A DNA stretch of 52,711 bases, taken from NCBI GenBank assembly GCA_015039465.1, contig MU130350.1, positions 4,647-57,357 of the forward strand, read 5' to 3'. The DNA is from Phlegmacium glaucopus. Its lineage: Eukaryota; Basidiomycota; Agaricomycetes; Agaricales; Cortinariaceae. Shown here piece after piece: positions 9,305-20,280 of this stretch. Every line of letters begins with the position of its first letter. Position 1 is the first letter of the stretch. Under the pieces are notes generated by a model. The model was given only the letters and a program-made list of their open reading frames with translations, was not told where the DNA came from and did no database searches. Both the position numbers and the translations under genes were made by a program.

Positions 9305-11555
9305 TCACACCAACTGAGCCAAGCGCTTCACGTAGCTTTCCATGTCTGGGCGTTTCGCAGCATCCTGGTTCCATCCTTCACCCCACAGGGACCAGAGCCC
9401 ATCTTCGATGTCATCGGGTTTATCAGGGCGTTGGTTCTGAACAACCTGGCTTAGGACCAGAGCGTCACTATCACCTTTGAACGGATCGCTCGCCGTGAAA
9501 ATTTCCTATGGGAGATTATTAACGATAATGCTAACAACTTGAATATGAGAACAAATACCAAGAAAGTCATCGTAACGGAATAGACATTTGTGGCGAAAGT
9601 AGCTTTTGCAGATGAAATTTTCAACAACTCCGGGGCCATCCAACGATATGAGACATTCATTGTCCCACTAGCTATTAGAGGACTGTTGGCGAGAACGGAA
9701 AGTAGCCCAGGGTCAGCCAGGCGTGCTGTTCCGAGCTCGTCGACCAAAAAACTTGACTAGTATGAATTTTAGTTATCATGGCTAACATTATAAATATTGA
9801 TTGAAGATACCGCTCGTATATCCGAATGAACAATTCCTTCCGCTGAGGAAGAGGATATAACTGTTGAGGATACGAAGAGCAAGACATGACTTACAGTGAA
9901 GGTACGCGACACCTCTGGCTACGCCAGTGACCAGTTCCATCTTGTCGTACTCCTCATCCGATTTGATGTATTCACTTAGAAGACCTGTTGTAGATGAGTA
10001 CGCTTCGGAAAGATTGATAGACTGCGTACCGTTTGACATCCACAATGTGACGATTGCAGGAAACACACCAAAGTCCATACTAATGCCCAATAACGGAACG
10101 AGGTTATCGTGTGACAAGTTCGACCACATGGCTAGATACTCGGTGAGTAGCTTGGTAAAAAGAACACCGTGAATAGATATATAAAGGATATCAAGGTCTA
10201 AATTTACGTACATCTCCAAAGTCCTGCCTTTCTTGTGTCTTGCTGCGTGGACTAAAACCAGCACGTAATGCCTTGATTGTGACGATGGGCTGGAAAATGC
10301 GTGGTGTGTCGAGATTCCATACACCACGGTAGATATCGAAATAGAAGCTAACGAAAGGATCTAGTTTCGATATCACGACTTGATTGGTGATATCCAATTC
10401 TGCAAGTTCCGATGGGATAGAAGATTTCTCTTTCCTCTGGCGATTGTGGTGGGGAAGCTTCTGCTGGCCCGGTAGCATCTGCTGGCGCAACTTCTCCTGG
10501 GCCAGTAGCGTCTGCTGGGGTAGCTTCTTCTGGACCGGTAGCCTCTGCTGGGGTAGCTTCGAGTGGACTGGTAGCCTCTGTTGGGGTAGCTTGAGCTGGT
10601 ATAAAAAGATCATATCGTCAACGGCCACCGCAACCCGATTCCGAGGACCATCCAAGGCTATGCTCATCGCCGTAGCCGGCAACCCAGAATTGGCGACATA
10701 TACACCCCGAGCAATATCCCACACAGTAAGATAGCCACCGCAAAGAATTATAAATGCAGTACTGTCTGGCACAAATATAAGGGAAGTGATGGGGCTGGAT
10801 CGATCACGGGGTAGTAGCCTCGCGAGTGAGATGCTAGTCGTAACACCTGCATTCCAAAGGCGGATGTCACCGACGTCGTCGCCCGTCGCAATCCATTTTC
10901 CGTCCTGCGACCATGCGCAAGCAGAAATCCTTACAGAACCGACTGGGGTGAGTTCGCAATGCAAATTGAGTGTAGACTTGCTGATATCAGTGTAGTATGA
11001 TAGGATCTCAAGCCACCCATTCTCGCGACCAAGAATGAACAACTCGGGTTCAAGCGGACAGTCGGCGACAACCGTTGCCATGAAATGAGACGGCTGAATA
11101 TCCCTCAGCACAGACGTTGTGTTAGTTGAGTCGTATTCATGAAAACGTCCATCACGGCCTCGTATGACAAATGTCTTGCCGTCAGATCTGAAGGTAGGCA
11201 TCAGACCAGCGTTAAATAACTTAGCGAAGCGACCTGGTCCCTGTAGGCTCCACCTATTTCCTCCTGGTGAGTCCCGTTTCATCGTTCGAAAGCATGTCGA
11301 TGTCGCGATGATACCCATGTCCGGGTCAGTTGGTGAAAAGACCACAAATGACCAGTTGTCAAATGTCGAGGTAGTGGCGCCGGTGGCTGTCTCCCAGAAC
11401 TTGACTTGGTCATTACTGTAGTTTGGGTTGTTCATGGCGGCCAATGACCCAGCTATAGTAGTTCCGTCTGATGAGAAGGAAAGAGAGGAGCGGTATGACC
11501 CAATGAACCAGCTGGGCTTTGTCTGGACGAAAACGTATTTGAAAGAATTTTCCAT
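9305..11555 (-). CDS. WD40-like propeller - repeat linker - TKL pseudokinase, copy C
   Basis: The model is complement(join(9305..9505, 9559..9756, 9811..9842, 9895..9984, 10030..10150, 10212..11555)), 661 residues, with all six exons in register. The start is MENSFKYVFVQTK. Blades include LSFSSDGTTIAGS, VVFSPTDPDMGIIAT, ACAWSQDGKWIATGDDVGDI and LIFVPDSTAFIILCGGYLT. The linker (LPQQRLPVHSK...) is short. Kinase landmarks: IKALRAGF, TEYLAMWSNLSHDN (the only copy with Glu in the alpha-C position), VHSDIRASSFLVDE, ARLADPGLL, RWMAPELL, GWNQDAAKRPDM, ending LAQLV. The same losses as the sister copies apply: glycine loop, catalytic-loop Asn and DFG Phe. The 3' UTR is split off 76 bases past the stop by the Helitron-like element. 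It is divergent from the NLR-like gene at 11944. Confidence 0.83.
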
Positions 11556-11943
11556 GGTACAAGAGGGTGAAGAAAATGAGGGAGTCGGATGTTTATGCTG
11601 CGTGTAAGGTAATCACTGGGCGATTGGTTACTTGGCAAAGAACTAATGTTCAACAAATGTTTGACGTTATCTGATGTCAGATGACTTACTGAAGGTCCTC
11701 CATTCCCATGCCAGGAATTGCAGAGATCCAGAAGCGTTGAAGAGTACATGATTCGGCAATCTGCGCTGGGTCAAAGATACACTGGATCTAGACTACTTTG
11801 AAACAGTGCTTCGTTTGAGTGCTGAGCGCTGAATGATGACCCCCAACGCTATCGACAAGCATTGGCAGTAACCGGTAAACACTGAATTGCCTCGCACCTT
11901 CGCAACAAATTCTCTAGAGTGTTCTCGAGTTTCACCACTGCTC
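11556..11943. promoter_or_regulatory. 388-bp divergent intergenic region (copy C / NLR-like gene)
   Basis: It separates the copy C start (minus strand) from the NLR-like start (plus strand). Its left part holds the conserved 5' UTR donor of the WD40-pseudokinase family (TTCAGTAAGTCATCTGACA, minus strand, near 11690). A shared bidirectional promoter is inferred from geometry only; I see no clear TATA box that I would name. Confidence 0.4.
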
Positions 11944-14900
11944 ATGATGAAACGCTTCATTGAGAACTTAATACCACCAACTTTTCGTCCGCGCAGTCCA
12001 AAACCTACTAGTGTTGATCACCAGCTTGATCGTCAGGCTGATCGTTCGTCAACCCCAACACCTACACTCCATGCACCGACAAGTGATGACTTCGTCGGTC
12101 AATCCAAATCAGCTACCCCAACAATCTTGGTTGGAACTCGAGCTGGAGTGCCAGATATCAAGGATGACAAGAACCTGGTCCCTACGATCGCCGTCGAGGT
12201 TGAAAGTCCGACGTCCGCAACCCCTTCCAAGAAATTTGTCGAAGTCAGAAGCACGAACGCTCAGTACGATCTCGTTGTTCTTCATGTGGCATATGTCCTC
12301 CAGAAATCCTCTAATCTTCAATGCCTCATCCTCGAAATCGTGAATCTCCATGAAGAAGGCTATGTAAGAGAATCACCCCGTTGCAGTTCCGCGTAGACCT
12401 GACTAGACACATAGTTCGAAGACATCGTTCAAAACTGCGTTGGTCTCATCACTCGATTGATCGCAGCTTTGGATTCTCCGACGGTAGCTCAGGCCGGTGT
12501 GGAACAAGCCATCATGATGTTGCTCGAGTACTTATACCTCCTGCTTGGCGCCAGTTGGTTGTGAAGCCTGACCTCTTTATTCAGGACTATCAAAACCGTC
12601 GACCTGAATGACCCGAAGAAAGCATCGGACGAGATCAGGAGGTCGATCGAAAAAATCGAGGTGATGAGCTCGTTCAGCATCGTCGAGTACAAGCTAACCA
12701 CCTAGCTGTAGATCGATCACCCCTACATCTCGACAATTGAACAACAGAAGGATTCCAGCTGTTTTTCGAAAGTTAGAAGCAAGGTTTTAGGCGTGGCTCT
12801 GCCGATGTTGGAAATCATCAAAACAGGCAGCTCAATGATCCCCGTTCCGATGGTTCATCCTCTCATTGGAGTTGTCGCCGGATTTCTTCAAGCAGCTGAT
12901 GTAAGTTCTACGTTGATATGATTCTTTGGGATGCCCATGCATTTATTTAGCAAGCCTGTAATAATTTTGAATGGATGAGATGGCTTTCTATCACCGCTGC
13001 GGAGTGTGTTATCGGCATTGCCATGCGCTGTCCGGAGAAAATGGAGCAGCAGTGGACTGAGGCGATCAAGACTCTTCAAAAGTAAGCCACCCATGTTCTA
13101 GCTTGAATTTTAAACATTTCATACATTTCTCTACAGAAAGCTGTCCGACATTGTTCAACAAGCTGAAATTTTTTGTAAGCGAAGCGTCCTTTTTCGGTTC
13201 CTGCAGCAAGGCTGTGACAAAGGCGCCATCGAAATGATGAAAGAAAATCTCAAGGCAGCAATCGGTTGTTTCAACGTACGTCCATTTCCATAGCTGAGTG
13301 AGCCTATCCCTCAAACAAGAGCCATCACAGGCGCAAGTCGGGATGAACATCAAGCTTGATCTCGACAAGATGTCGCGTCAAATTGGTATGCGCTTATTAC
13401 TCTTTATTGCAAGATATTCTGACAGCCGTTACAGAGGACCTCTCACTCGAAACTCTACCCCGCCTGCCTTCCGACAGATTCTACCAAGATGACCGTTTCC
13501 AAGCCAGCCGTGAGAAGGAGATTGGAGAAACTTTGCGGTGGATTGAAGATTCAGAGAGTATGAGTTTCTTCTGGATTCATGGTGCGGCTGGGATAGGAAA
13601 ATCGACGTTGGCCCGTCGTCTCTTTGACCTTGTCAAGCGAGAAGGGATCCTCGGCACATTCGCCTACTTTTCCATTGGTAATGATATTGATCCAAAGGAG
13701 CTCGTCCAAATGATGGCCCGAGAACTTTCTAGCTTGCATCCTGGTTGTAGACCCGCAGTAGCACGTGCTATTAATGAATGTTCTGGTACGCATCAAAGCC
13801 TTGATGAGTATCTCACCCACTTCCTGGTGAATCCTGTGGTTTCCTTGGCATACGCCGGTTCGCTTGTCATCATCGTCGATGCTCTGGATGAATGGGTCCA
13901 TTCGAAACAATTTCTCAAAGCCCTCTGCCAAGTCAACCCACCTACCCTCTCCTTGAAGTTTGTCATGACAAGCCGCCATTCAATGGACATTGAATCTGTT
14001 ATCACCGGCGCTGCCACTCTGTATCAATTAACCACAGTTTCCGCGACCATCTGCCGCAAATATTTTGAGGAGCAATTCGATGATTTCACGTGGGACGGAC
14101 CCCGCCCAGATGAAAAGAGGCTTCACAAACTTGTTGAGTTGGCAGACGGTCTTCTCATATGGGCAGCAACCGTCTGTACTGTTGTCCGTACTTTGCACCC
14201 AAATAAAGGGCCGCTTGATATCCTCGACGAAATCCTTCTTTCTTCATCAATCGTGAGCCACGAGGAGAGGATGGACGATCTCTACAGAAAGGCTTTGGAA
14301 CGCATTTTCCCCTCCAAGGATGACGGGTCGCGTTTGAAGCTCTTCCGTTCGATGGTGGCCCTCAGAGAGGACCTCCCTCTGACCGAATTTGCACGCCTTG
14401 TCAACATGAGAGTGGAATTCGTCAGGCAATTCTGCTCATATTTGACGGCTTTTCATACTCGAGGAACGTTGAAAGACAAGATTGTGCAGCCCGCTGCCAA
14501 ATTATTCCACACCTCATTCATAGAGCATTTAGGCCAGCTGAATGAAGCTCACGGAGTCATGGCTGACAACTGCATATACTTTTTCAAACGAGTGACGGGA
14601 CCTGACGTTGCTAAAGATTTCCCATTCCAAGAAGCGGAGCAGTACATTGGCGAGCACTGGATATATCACCTACTAGAGGCACCCTTTGAAAAACGCTCCA
14701 ACTTGTTTCCCGATATTCCGAGTAATTGCCTATGTTTGTGGGTTGGGTGCTTGCTATCTCACCTCTATCTTGTGGGGGATAAGTATGGATATGGTCCTGG
14801 TTCGGATGCGCTGAAGACCCTGTCTGGTGCTCTGGCTTCCCCGAAAGGAATAATGTACACTTCCATAATGTTATTATCTGATATCTCCGCAACAGAAATG

Positions 14901-15470
14901 GTTGTTGTCGCCTTTCAAAAAGCTTTGAACCCGGGCAGGATAGACTATCAAAATGCTAATTTGAACACAAAAAACCCAAAGGGTACGTTGACGAGAACAA
15001 ATCATTCCGGTTGACAACACTACTAACCACTCTTTTCAGATTCCGAGCATTGGGCTCATGTTATCAATGGACTAGCAATTAGTATGCAGCGGATTCGGAG
15101 ACTAAATTCAGAGCCAATTATAAGGAACCTCGACGAAGCTATCGATCTTCTGAAAAACTTCTTCAATGTTTATACTCCAGATGCTGACCTTCCGAGCTGG
15201 TTCAACAACCTTGGAAATTTGTACTCGCATCGCTATGAACGTACCTCCAACCTCCAGGATATTGATTGTGCCGTATTCCATCACCAGAGCGCTGTTGAAT
15301 CCACTCCTTCTGGCCACGCTGTCCTTCCAAGTTGGTTCAACAACCTTGGAAATTTGTACTTATCTCACTTCGAACACACTGGCAACCTCCAGGATATTGA
15401 CCATGCCATATCCAGCCACCAGAGCGCTGTTGAATCCACTCCTTTCGGTCACGCTGGCCTTCCAAGTTGA
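11944..15470 (+). CDS. NLR-like STAND protein: helical N-domain, NACHT NTPase, TPRs (premature stop)
   Basis: The model is join(11944..12363, 12415..12527, 12585..12660, 12712..12900, 12951..13081, 13137..13275, 13331..13385, 13426..14982, 15040..15470), 1036 residues. Residues 1-140 are Ser/Pro-rich and poorly ordered; about 141-375 form a helical domain. The NACHT domain follows with Walker A GAAGIGKST and Walker B LVIIVDALDEW, then a sensor-like FVMTSRHS and a winged-helix-like region. After residue about 940 come TPRs of 45 residues (LPSWFNNLGNLYSHRYERT...). STAND proteins switch on nucleotide binding and oligomerise; in fungi the class acts in non-self recognition. A TGA at 15468 replaces the TGG of the sister repeats (PSW to PS-stop), so the protein ends in its third TPR. 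The truncated product would still hold the full switch domain. Confidence 0.8.
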
Positions 15471-15730
15471 TTCAACAGCCTTGGAAATTCATACTTATCT
15501 CGCTTCGGACGCACTGGTAACCTCCAGGATAATGACCATGCCATATCCCACCACCAGAGTGCTATTGAATCCACTCCTTCCGGCCACGCTGACCTTCCAA
15601 GTTGGTTCAACAGCCTTGGAAATTCATACTTACGTCGCTTTGAACACACCAGTGACCTCCAGGATATTGACCATGCCATATCTCCCTACCATAATGCCGT
15701 TGAATCCACTCCTTCCAGCCAAGAAAACCT
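15188..15730 (+). repeat. 135-bp tandem repeats encoding near-identical TPR units
   Basis: CCTTCCRAGYTGGTTCAACA recurs at about 15188, 15324, 15459 and 15595, a 135-base period (45 residues). Units two to four are very similar at DNA level (CTCCAGGATATTGACCATGCCATATC). Such high internal conservation is a known trait of repeat arrays in fungal NLRs and implies recent copying between units. Confidence 0.88.
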
Positions 15731-16116
15731 TCCAATTTACCTCAAAAATCTTGGCCAATCTTACCAGCACCGCTTCCAATGCACTAATTATTTCCCTGAT
15801 GTCCAAAACAGTATTGCTTCATATCGTCGGGCTGCTGAGGCAAATGGCACCCCATCCATTCGTCTGGAGTCTGCCATGCTTGCAGCCATGCTCTCCTCAG
15901 TCCATGATGACGCTCACTGCTTGATTTATTTTTCTCATGCCATTAAGCTGCTCTCAGAGGTTGCTGGGTTGGAACAAATGATCCATCGCCGTCATGCTAA
16001 CCTTCATGACCAATCTGATCTTGTGGGATCTGCTGTGGCTACCGCTCTCCGTTTCAACAAAGCCGATCTTGCGCTTGAATGGCTTGAGCAAGGCCGTTGC
16101 TTGGTGTGGAATCAGT
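15471..16116 (+). pseudogene. Orphaned 3' part of the NLR-like gene (TPRs and pre-CHAT helices)
   Basis: The frame of exon 9 stays open past the TGA for 215 codons. It encodes two more TPRs, a degenerate one (LPIYLKNLGQSYQHRF) and a helical linker ending ADLALEWLEQGRCLVWNQ. That last motif is the conserved helix just before the CHAT protease domain in fungal NACHT-TPR-CHAT proteins. At 16117 the sequence changes to TCAGTAGTTCCGGGTTTTGG, unlike any CHAT domain, so the gene is cut by inserted DNA. The open frame shows that the nonsense change is recent. Confidence 0.75.
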
Positions 16117-16420
16117 CATCAGTAGTTCCGGGTTTTGGTATGTACCAGTACATACCGGTACATACTGCTGTACTGCTGTAGCATGGGTCCCTCAATTTAT
16201 AACAGACACTGTTAATTATATACTGGTATATATCTTCAGTAGGGCAGTACAGAACGCTATAGACCTACAGTGAGACAGTACAGAATGGTATAGACAGGTG
16301 TACATCAGTAAATTCGGGGTCCGCTTACATCAGTAAAATAGCATTTCAGATTCCGTGTTTTCAAGAGTTTTCATTTGTTTCTACATGATTCTGGGTTTTC
16401 GGAAGCCTGGAAACACAGAA
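16117..16420. mobile_element. Inserted DNA truncating the NLR-like gene (hAT-like terminus, tentative)
   Basis: Directly after the break is GGTATGTACCAGTACATACC-GGTACATAC, a palindromic GGTAC-rich stretch like the subterminal regions of hAT elements. CAGTACAGAA motifs follow at 16247 and 16277. ACATCAGTAAAATAGCAT at 16325 has relatives at 23740 (plus) and 26036 (inverted). I could not define the far end or a target duplication. Confidence 0.35.
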
Positions 16421-16639
16421 ACACAGAAACTCTGCAGTTCTTACATTGTATGACAACAAAAATGCTAAGTATTCAGTCACTACGAAATTTAGTCTACCAA
16501 AGTAATACTACTAGTTACTAGTAACTAGTAAGACTACGACTAGCTGATGCTAGTGGGGAATTAACTGTGCAGTGGTGGCTTTATATAAGTAACTGGCCTC
16601 AGGGTTAGCTTCAACTTATACTAACTGTGGTCTAGATTT

Positions 16640-16880
16640 AAAGGACTAGGAGCGCACGTTGTATCTGCAGATACGGAGTCTATTCTTGTTTCATGTAGCA
16701 TTATTAGTCATTATCATTGGGATGGGATAGTATCGCGCTTGTTTCGAGTAGTTCTGAGTCTGTCTGGTCTTCATATAATCTTTATTATCATGTATAATTG
16801 GGATGGGATATATCGTGACATATCGTTATATATCATGACATATCATTTATATATAGTAAGGTATCGCACTGGCACTACGA
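16640..16880 (+). repeat. Direct repeat, copy 1 (partner 19566-19735)
   Basis: It shares AAAGGA(C/A)TAGGAGCGC at the left and ATTGGGATGGGATATATCGTGACATATCRTTATATATCATG at the right with 19566-19735, ending at GGCACTACGAACT in both. It may be two ends or two copies of one undefined element; the hAT-type MITE at 17227 lies between them. Confidence 0.65.
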
Positions 16881-17226
16881 ACTGTCGCGACATTTATTTC
16901 CTGGGAAATGATACCGTGATACCGCGACGGGTCACGACAGACCACGGCCATGTAGTCATTGAAACGTAGACTCAAAGGTCTCCAACGTGTTGTATCTTTT
17001 GTACTCTTTTGTGTGTCTTTGATACCTTTGAGTCTGTAGTCCTTTGAATACAGGGAAAAGGTCCTTTGTGTGGACAACCCACCCCACACCCTTGGATCCT
17101 TTGAACATCTTTGAGCTTAAATTGTTAAATGTATGTATTAATGAGATCATTCTGATGTATACTACTCGTCTACGAGTACCCTTAACCCGCTTTTCACCAC
17201 CGGAAATATATTCATTTACCCACGTC

Positions 17227-18295
17227 ATCACTACGGTTTCAAGTCAAGTCAAGTCAAGTCGTCGTAAAAAACGACTTGACTCTTGACTTGACTGATTCAA
17301 AAAGGACTTGACTTGACTTGACAATTTCTTGGCCAAGCTTGACTTGACTTGACTTCTTGACAATATTTAAGATATAAAATGAATAATAACCTTTAAGGTA
17401 GCAGGTTCCTGGTAGGAATCCGGAATCCGTGGGTTAAAGATGAGTACATACTAGAGTCCTGGGGAACTCTTATATATTGTGGTGACTAAACATAAATACA
17501 AGGTTTTACCTATTACGATTATATATTGTATTAGTGTAGTATACCAGTAATAGAGGAACGAGTTAGTAACAAAATGAGGGTTTTCCTGAAGGTTTAGTAA
17601 ACATGTAGTGGTTTCTTGGTTAAAGGTCCTTTGACAACCTAAGGATCTTATGCTTAGAGTCAACAAACGATCCGTTTGCTGAGTCATAAATAATTATGAT
17701 GTGTGGATCTTATGCTTAGATCCATTTCTATTATTCCTTGACATTATTGCTTCTTATACTTCGATACGAGTGGAGTCAACAAACGATCCGTTTGCTGACT
17801 CACTCGAGCATGACTGATGTACCAAATATATGCTTTACTCGTCCGTGTAAGGCAAACACGGACGATTACCAATCTGATACTTATCTGTTATTTTGTTCTG
17901 TATTTTCCATTCCTTTTATTCTCGTGTTACGAGCACTTTAGTTTTCATATAACCGCCGTCACCCCTTACGTGGCGTCCGGTAACGCTTATTTACTTTGCC
18001 ATTAGTATTTCCACTTTAGCATGCATAAATGCCTCTTGCTGCCGCAAAGGCATAACCCGCGAATACCCAAAGCATCGCATAAACGAGTAGCATAGGGTTA
18101 TCTTTGTACCTAGTTATATATCCTTAAAGAGTAGGAAACTCCTGGATAGTCAAGTGGTCAAGTCAAGTCAAGCTTGACCTACTTGACGGTTAAGAGGTAT
18201 ACGGACTTGACTTGACTTGAAAAGTCAAGTCAAGTCAAGTCAAGTCAGTCAAGTCCAAGTCACTCAGTCAAGTCTTGACTTGAAACCGTAGTGAT
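17227..18295. mobile_element. hAT-type MITE, 1069 bp, with 8-bp target duplication
   Basis: The termini are ATCACTACGGTTTCAAGTCA on the left and its inverse on the right (ending GAAACCGTAGTGAT at 18295). The flanks are a perfect 8-bp duplication, CCCACGTC, at 17219-17226 and 18296-18303. Eight bases is the hAT target-site length. Inside both ends are runs of the 5-bp unit AAGTC in opposite orientation (17238-17360 and 18150-18285). The interior has no transposase. It also holds a palindromic GTCAACAAACGATCCGTTTG block repeated at 17660 and 17774. Confidence 0.88.
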
Positions 18296-18316
18296 CCCAC
18301 GTCCCAATCAAGCGAT

Positions 18317-18367
18317 CTTATAAGGTAGTTAACGAACTGTAACTGTTGACCTTAACTACCTTATAAG
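18317..18367. other. Perfect 16-bp inverted repeat (hairpin)
   Basis: CTTATAAGGTAGTTAA (18317-18332) and its exact inverse (18352-18367) are separated by 19 bases. An outer GCGATCT/AGATCGC pair extends it with a bulge. It sits 14 bases past the MITE target duplication and 15 bases before a 25-base poly(A) at 18383. Confidence 0.8.
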
Positions 18368-18382
18368 ACCACTAAAGATCGC

Positions 18383-18767
18383 AAAAAAAAAAAAAAAAAA
18401 AAAAAAATCTTTGGTCAAAATCTACACAAGATATCCGATCTTCAACGGTTGTGACGTAAAATCGTCCTTAAACCCACCTTTGACTAGTAGATATTCCCAG
18501 ACCCACACTTTATTTTATTTTATTAATGATTATTTATAAATTTTATGTATAATCTTGTAAATTGTAGTGGTTATGTTCAATGTATTTGGTCAAAGGCTTC
18601 ACAAGGTAACCGACCTTCAACGTTTTTACCGTAAAATCGTCCATAAACCCATCTTTAACGAGTAAATATTCCAGGACTCACACATTATTTTATTTTATTG
18701 ACGACTCTTTATAAATTTTATGTACCATCTCTTAGGGTGTAGTGTTTTTGTACAACGTCTTTACTTA
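18383..18767. repeat. Poly(A)25 followed by two ~180-bp direct repeats
   Basis: A25 occupies 18383-18407. Then TTGGTCAAAR...CGTAAAATCGTCC...ATTTTATTTTATT...TTTATAAATTTTATGTA appears at about 18410-18588 and again at 18589-18767, with a third weak start near 18770. It is non-coding. Confidence 0.7.
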
Positions 18768-19123
18768 TTAATTTCACAATATAACGGACCTTCAAAGTCA
18801 GGTGGTCTATTTCTTTCGTGTCGGTGGAGTTTTTTGGTGTATTAATGGTAAAAATAGTATTTTTAAGTTAGTGATATATAAGGATACTACGATATTATGT
18901 AAATAGTGTGGTTTTTTTAGTAGGTTTTACTACGTCTTGAGTCACTCGTTCGATACAAAGTTCACAAAGTGTGAAACAGTGCGTAAACCGTTACACTACA
19001 CTGCATTGTGACGGTTTAGACATTATCCGTAACTGGCACACTTCTAGTCTACCAATATATTATGGTAATACCCTCAATGGCCGATGAATTCGTATTCTAG
19101 TCGGTTTTTTAAACGCACAGATA

Positions 19124-19522
19124 CGTTCCCCCGTGGCCCTAGTCTTAGGGTCTGGTCATGGACCAATCAATCAGGTCGACGTCCGGGGTTTTTTTTTTTA
19201 ACATGGACAGTAAAAAGTAGTCTTAAACTCGTAGTAAAGTTATTTCTACTCGAAATTGTATGACATTTATTGATATTATCTATTACAGATGATAGAACTG
19301 TCACCAAACCTACAGAACCTTATCAAAACGCTCACATTACCGACTTAACTACGCGGTAATCTAGGTAGATTTAAATCTTTATTAACACATTATAAATTTA
19401 TTAATACATTTTAATGGCATATATCTGTATAGAACGAATAGAATCAATCAATCAGGTCGGTTTTTCAAGAATTGTTTTTTTAACTGTGGCCCAGAAAAAA
19501 AGACTAGGACCACGGGGGAACG
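19124..19522. mobile_element. Short terminal-inverted-repeat element (~400 bp)
   Basis: CGTTCCCCCGTGGCCCTAGT at 19124 is matched by its near-inverse ACTAGGACCACGGGGGAACG ending at 19522, one mismatch in 20 positions. The flanks share CAGATA on both sides (19118-19123 and 19523-19528), a possible 6-bp target duplication. There is no coding frame. Confidence 0.6.
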
Positions 19523-19565
19523 CAGATACAGATATATTCCTGTTTAGGAGCATTTGAGTCTGAGC

Positions 19566-19735
19566 ATTAAAGGAATAGGAGCGCGCTTGTATCGAAAGAT
19601 CGGAGTCTAACTGGTTTCATATAACATTATTATCATTATAATTGGGATGGGATATATCGTGACATATCATTATATATCATGACATATCATTTATATATAG
19701 TAAGGTATCGCACTGGCACTACGAACTCTGTAGCT
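19566..19735 (+). repeat. Direct repeat, copy 2 (partner 16640-16880)
   Basis: This is the second copy of the repeat described at 16640. The match ends at the same point, CACTACGAACT. Confidence 0.65.
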
Positions 19736-19739
19736 CATA

Positions 19740-20240
19740 TCACTGACAAAAAATAGTATACCATGTATTATGAACATCTCTCAGGAGTTAGAATTTTTAA
19801 TTTCACACTCAAGCCCTTAAAAATAAGTGAGCTACTGCCAATCCCAATCCAAATTTGAAACTTCCAGCCTATAGAACTGTTCATAAACTGGGATTTTTAG
19901 CTCTTCCTGTGACCAAATATTGTCTATGGTGTGTCAAAAATATCCCTCAAGAATTTCATTATTTTATTTCACACTTATAATCCTACAAATAAGCAAACCC
20001 CACCCAAATCCCTGCTAAATTGCAATTTTTTAGACATCCAGCCTATAAACTCTTCAGAAACTGGGTTCTGCAACCTATCATAGTAACAAAAATGCTCTAC
20101 CATATATTCTCAGCATTTCTCAGGGGTTATATTTGTTAATTTTGCTTTCAACCCCTCACAACTGAGTGATCTTCAGCCAATTTCATCCAAAGTGTGATGT
20201 TTGAGACTTCCAACCTATAGAACACTTCATAAACTAGTTA
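19740..20240. repeat. Three diverged ~150-bp tandem units
   Basis: Each unit has TTTTAATTTCACACTC-like, CCAGCCTATAGAAC-like and CATAAACTGGG-like segments in the same order (near 19795, 19965 and 20135). No reading frame is kept. Confidence 0.6.
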
Positions 20241-20280
20241 CCATAAATAATGTTGGTGATATGAAATGCTCTTGTTAAGT

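Noticed and set aside
12562..12711. Three in-frame stops (TGA 12562, TAG 12703, TAG 12709) suggesting that the NLR-like N-terminus is dead
   Set aside because: Two ordinary introns, 12528-12584 (57 bases) and 12661-12711 (51 bases), with GT/AG ends and CTGAC/CTAAC branch sites, remove all three and keep the frame.
15460..15500. An intron hiding the TGA at 15468
   Set aside because: Sister units have TGG at the same place in otherwise identical sequence, and no GT/AG pair of plausible length spans it in frame.
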